From contig NZ_ABJZ02000002.1 in NCBI RefSeq assembly GCF_000181875.2, forward strand, positions 115,975 through 179,974: a DNA stretch of 64,000 nucleotides, written 5' to 3'. The notes beneath the pieces are model-generated. The model saw nothing but the letters and a program-made list of their open reading frames with translations, was not told the DNA's origin and made no database searches. Position numbers and translations under genes: made by a program. The stretch comes from [Borrelia] finlandensis (lineage in GTDB: Bacteria; Spirochaetota; Spirochaetia; Borreliales; Borreliaceae). This document shows, piece by piece, positions 61,947 through 64,000 of this stretch (position 1 is its first letter; each line of letters begins with the position of its first letter).

Positions 61947-63127
61947 GAAAGGATTTAATTTTTTTATTTTTAATTGTTCTGATAATAGCAAGTGTAGTAA
62001 TTTTTTTTATTAGAAGTTCGAAAAAAGAGCTGGTTTACTTCGAGCTTAATACAAAGAGTAATATTAGTTTTTTGTTTATAATAGAAGATCTTAACAAAAA
62101 CCTTGTAAGTATGCAAGAAATTTTTATTAATATGAAAACAGGAAATATTGGTTTTTTTGATATTCCAATTCATACTGGATATGAAGATTTAAAAGGGAAT
62201 ATATCTTGGTTTAAAGATCTTTATAAAAAAAATTCTTTTAATAAATTTTTATCTAAAATTTATACACAATTATCTCATGAATCAGATTATTATATTCGTT
62301 TTCAAAAAGAAAATTTTGTTAGACTTATTGATTACTTAGGGGGAGTTAGACTTCTTGTTAAAAACCCGGTAAAAGTTTATAGTTTCGAGGATTCTATTTT
62401 AATACCCTCTGGCACTTCTAATTTTGATGGTGATAAGGCGTATGATTATTTGAGATATTTTAATGATGTTAATCAGTTTGAAGAGAGAGTTGAATTTTTT
62501 AAAGAGTTTTTTAAAAGACTTCTTTTTCAAATTTCAGATTTTGGCATCGAAAATGACAATTTTTTTAAAATATATTCCATGTTAGATACTAACCTTTCAG
62601 AGGTTGTTTTTAAGTATATTGTTAAAAATTATAAAATAAATAATGATAAAATTATTTCTATTAATATTAAAGGACAAGAAGAGATTTTTAAGGATAATGA
62701 TAATAATTTGATAAAGGTGGTTTTTCCTTATTATGGGGGTGCTATTTTAAAAGAATCGGTGGATAAATTAAACAAAGAGTTGGTTAATGAAGGCGCAGAA
62801 GAGATAGTAAAGATTGTTGTTTTAAATGGAACAAAAGTTGTTGGGCTTGCAAAAAAAACAGCAAATATTTTTAATTCTTTAAAATTTAAAGTTTTAAAAT
62901 TTGGTAATGCAGATAAAAATTCTTATAAAAATACCCTGATTATAAATAATTCGGATAATTTAGAAATGGCTGTTAGGGTTGGAGAGGTGATTAAAACTTC
63001 AAATATTAAGCCAATTTCTGAGGTTCAAACTAAAAGATTGTTAGAGCTTGATAATCTTGATATTAATCCTGATGTAATAGTTATTTTAGGAGATGATTTT
63101 GATGGAAGATATGTTAAAAGTAAATGA
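61943..63127 (+). CDS. LytR-CpsA-Psr family protein with LytR C-terminal domain
   Basis: Membrane-anchored (hydrophobic residues 5-23) extracytoplasmic protein. Residues of about 85-235 match the LCP domain in its second half ([19 protein letters not shown] and [12 protein letters not shown]). The first half lacks the canonical start with its Asp/Arg metal site. Residues of about 288-390 are a LytR_C domain ([19 protein letters not shown]). LCP proteins attach wall polymers to peptidoglycan in Gram-positives; the role in a spirochaete is open. Start TTG 61943 overlaps nadD by 4 bp; the end overlaps rsfS by 26 bp. Confidence 0.8.
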   Translation: MRKDLIFLFLIVLIIASVVIFFIRSSKKELVYFELNTKSNISFLFIIEDLNKNLVSMQEIFINMKTGNIGFFDIPIHTGYEDLKGNISWFKDLYKKNSFNKFLSKIYTQLSHESDYYIRFQKENFVRLIDYLGGVRLLVKNPVKVYSFEDSILIPSGTSNFDGDKAYDYLRYFNDVNQFEERVEFFKEFFKRLLFQISDFGIENDNFFKIYSMLDTNLSEVVFKYIVKNYKINNDKIISINIKGQEEIFKDNDNNLIKVVFPYYGGAILKESVDKLNKELVNEGAEEIVKIVVLNGTKVVGLAKKTANIFNSLKFKVLKFGNADKNSYKNTLIINNSDNLEMAVRVGEVIKTSNIKPISEVQTKRLLELDNLDINPDVIVILGDDFDGRYVKSK

Positions 63128-63452
63128 TATTAATGATTTATGCAAAATAATAAGTGATTTTAATGGAATTAATGTTATGGGCATTAATGTTAGCGATATT
63201 TGTAATTGGACTGATTTTTTTATAATAGCTACTTTTGTATCATTTAAGCAAATGGAAGCTTTATATATTGATAAGATAATTAAATTTTTTAAAGAAAAAA
63301 AAATTAATATTAATGTTCAAGGAAAAGGGTTGGTTTATGACTGGACTATTGTTTCTGGTGCAAATTTGGTAATTCATTTAATGAGTGAAAAATCTAGGGA
63401 ATACTATGAGCTTGAAAAAATATGGTCCAAGGGAATCATTATTTATCCTTAA
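63102..63452 (+). CDS. rsfS: Ribosome silencing factor RsfS
   Basis: Iojap-family protein that binds L14 and blocks subunit joining under starvation. The conserved ISDFNGINVMGINVSDICNWTDFFIIAT (about 17-44) and GLVYDWTIVSGANLVIHLM (about 77-95) match YbeB/RsfS. Length 116 from ATG 63102, placed 9 nt after AGGAG; ATG 63093 abuts the ribosome-binding site and ATG 63111 is a further option. It overlaps the LCP gene. Its last 10 codons form part of an 84-bp tandem duplication. Confidence 0.9.
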   Translation: MEDMLKVNDINDLCKIISDFNGINVMGINVSDICNWTDFFIIATFVSFKQMEALYIDKIIKFFKEKKININVQGKGLVYDWTIVSGANLVIHLMSEKSREYYELEKIWSKGIIIYP

Positions 63453-63588
63453 TTACTTAGTTTAATTAAAATTAATTAAAAAAACTAAAAATATCATAAA
63501 AACATATGGTCCAAAGGAATCATTATTTATCCTTAATTACTTAGTTTAATTAAAATTAATTAAAAAAACTAAAAATATCATAAAAACA
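63421..63588 (+). repeat. 84-bp tandem duplication between rsfS and spoVG
   Basis: Copy 1 (63421-63504) and copy 2 (63505-63588) differ at one base only (G 63431, A 63515). Each copy holds the last 10 codons of rsfS, its stop and an AT-rich hairpin (TTAGTTTAATTAA pairing with TTAATTAA..AACTAA). The first copy's coding part is real rsfS; the second is a non-coding relic. Confidence 0.95.
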
Positions 63589-63651
63589 TGTTTACAAAAA
63601 ATAGAAAATATTTTAGATTTAAGTTATGTACTTTTTGCGGGAGGCTTATAA

Positions 63652-63945
63652 GTGGATATTACAGACATAAGGATTAAGAAAGTTGATAGTAAAAATTCTG
63701 GTTCTAAATTATTAGCATATGTTGCAGTTACTTTTGATAACTGTTTGGTTCTTCACAATATTAGAGTTATTAAAGGGCAAAAGGGAGTATTTATTGCTAT
63801 GCCTAACAGAAGAACTAGAGTCGGTGAATATAAAGACATTGTACATCCTATTAGTCAGGATTTTAGAAAAGCTTTGCAAACTTCTATTTTTAAGGAATAT
63901 ATAAGAGAAAATCCAGCCGATCTTGAACTTGAATTAGATTTTTAG
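63652..63945 (+). CDS. spoVG: SpoVG, nucleic acid-binding regulator
   Basis: Small protein (97 residues) that binds DNA and RNA in Borrelia. It begins [27 protein letters not shown] and has [24 protein letters not shown] (about 47-70), the conserved SpoVG segments. The start is GTG 63652, with GGGAGG (63639-63644) 7 nt upstream. The region before it includes the 84-bp tandem duplication. Confidence 0.95.
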   Translation: MDITDIRIKKVDSKNSGSKLLAYVAVTFDNCLVLHNIRVIKGQKGVFIAMPNRRTRVGEYKDIVHPISQDFRKALQTSIFKEYIRENPADLELELDF

Positions 63946-63952
63946 ATAATTG

Positions 63953-63981
63953 TTGACAAAGCTCGTTGTATCTTGTATGCT
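63953..63981 (+). promoter_or_regulatory. Sigma-70 promoter downstream of spoVG
   Basis: TTGACA at 63953-63958, exactly 17 bp, then TATGCT at 63976-63981. It points out of the window to the next gene, which I recall as rplY/ctc in Borrelia but cannot see. Confidence 0.7.
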
Positions 63982-64000
63982 TGTCAATTGTAAGTATTAA

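Noticed and set aside
63421..63588. Tandem repeat as a CRISPR or VNTR array
   Set aside because: Only two 84-bp copies, no spacers, and one copy contains rsfS coding sequence; a simple duplication explains it.

Overview
The window is a low-GC bacterial chromosome segment from a Lyme-disease spirochaete (Borrelia/Borreliella burgdorferi group). The evidence is recognition of several proteins and their order: PlzA (PilZ receptor), the P83/100 antigen (700 codons, the length I recall for B. burgdorferi sensu stricto), the Hk2-Rrp2 two-component pair, rpoS behind a sigma-54 promoter, CoA disulfide reductase, and SpoVG. From memory the order corresponds to about BB0720-BB0785 of strain B31; I could not run an alignment. 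I see no phage, insertion sequence, CRISPR array, rRNA or plasmid-like segment. It is a compact core chromosome, so most findings are re-readings of known genes.

Layout. 1-7.6 kb (plus strand except one gene): end of thrS, pgsA, a secreted propeller-like protein, a convergent CYTH protein, the KtrB/KtrA potassium system, a MinD-like ATPase and a phosphofructokinase. 7.6-15.2 kb (minus): CoA disulfide reductase, a TcyP-like symporter, pgi, a ParB-domain protein and a class A PBP. 15.2-22.1 kb: plzA, tsaC (minus), rlpA, dus, valS. 22.2-24.0 kb (minus): a secreted protein, mnmD, groES. 24.1-29.7 kb (plus): an ABC-F ATPase, a PQQ-like propeller protein, p83/100. 29.8-29.9 kb: tRNA-Pro and tRNA-Arg (minus). 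30-44.9 kb: nth, an orphan OppB/OppC-like permease pair, a DivIC-like protein, an acidic protein, a Gld-type ABC exporter operon, rnz, an FAD oxidoreductase, a ClpP paralogue, a candidate lipoprotein, tRNA-Leu, a DUF368 (PopT-type) transporter, a MazG-type hydrolase and a LysM-M23 protein. 45.1-57.9 kb (all minus): rrp2-hk2-holB-cvpA-murG, pdxK-tsaD-deacetylase, rpoS, and the flgF-flgG-flgA-flgI-flgJ operon. 58.1-63.9 kb (plus): DUF2147 protein, apt, rplU-prp-rpmA, obgE, nadD, an LCP-family protein, rsfS, spoVG.

How it fits together. Rrp2 (phospho-acceptor D52) and its kinase Hk2 lie about 7.5 kb from rpoS, the gene they activate. The rpoS promoter has a near-perfect -24/-12 sigma-54 element and an abutting BosR-box-like sequence inside an inverted repeat. 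Envelope functions are dense: PBP, MurG, RlpA, LysM/M23, LCP, CvpA, DUF368, DivIC-like. Translation and tRNA-modification genes are scattered (valS, thrS, dus, mnmD, tsaC, tsaD, rnz, L21/L27, obgE, rsfS).

Most notable observations: a flgA whose signal peptide is encoded upstream of its first ATG with no canonical start codon; an ABC-F protein in which all elements of one ATP site are degenerate and the other site is intact; a Prp protease between L21 and L27 although L27 has no cleavable extension; a symporter usually called a glutamate carrier that reads as TcyP (cystine) and sits next to CoA disulfide reductase; an 84-bp tandem duplication between rsfS and spoVG; perfect inverted repeats at 7541-7583, 15225-15260 and 24057-24081; and candidate leaderless starts for rlpA and nth.
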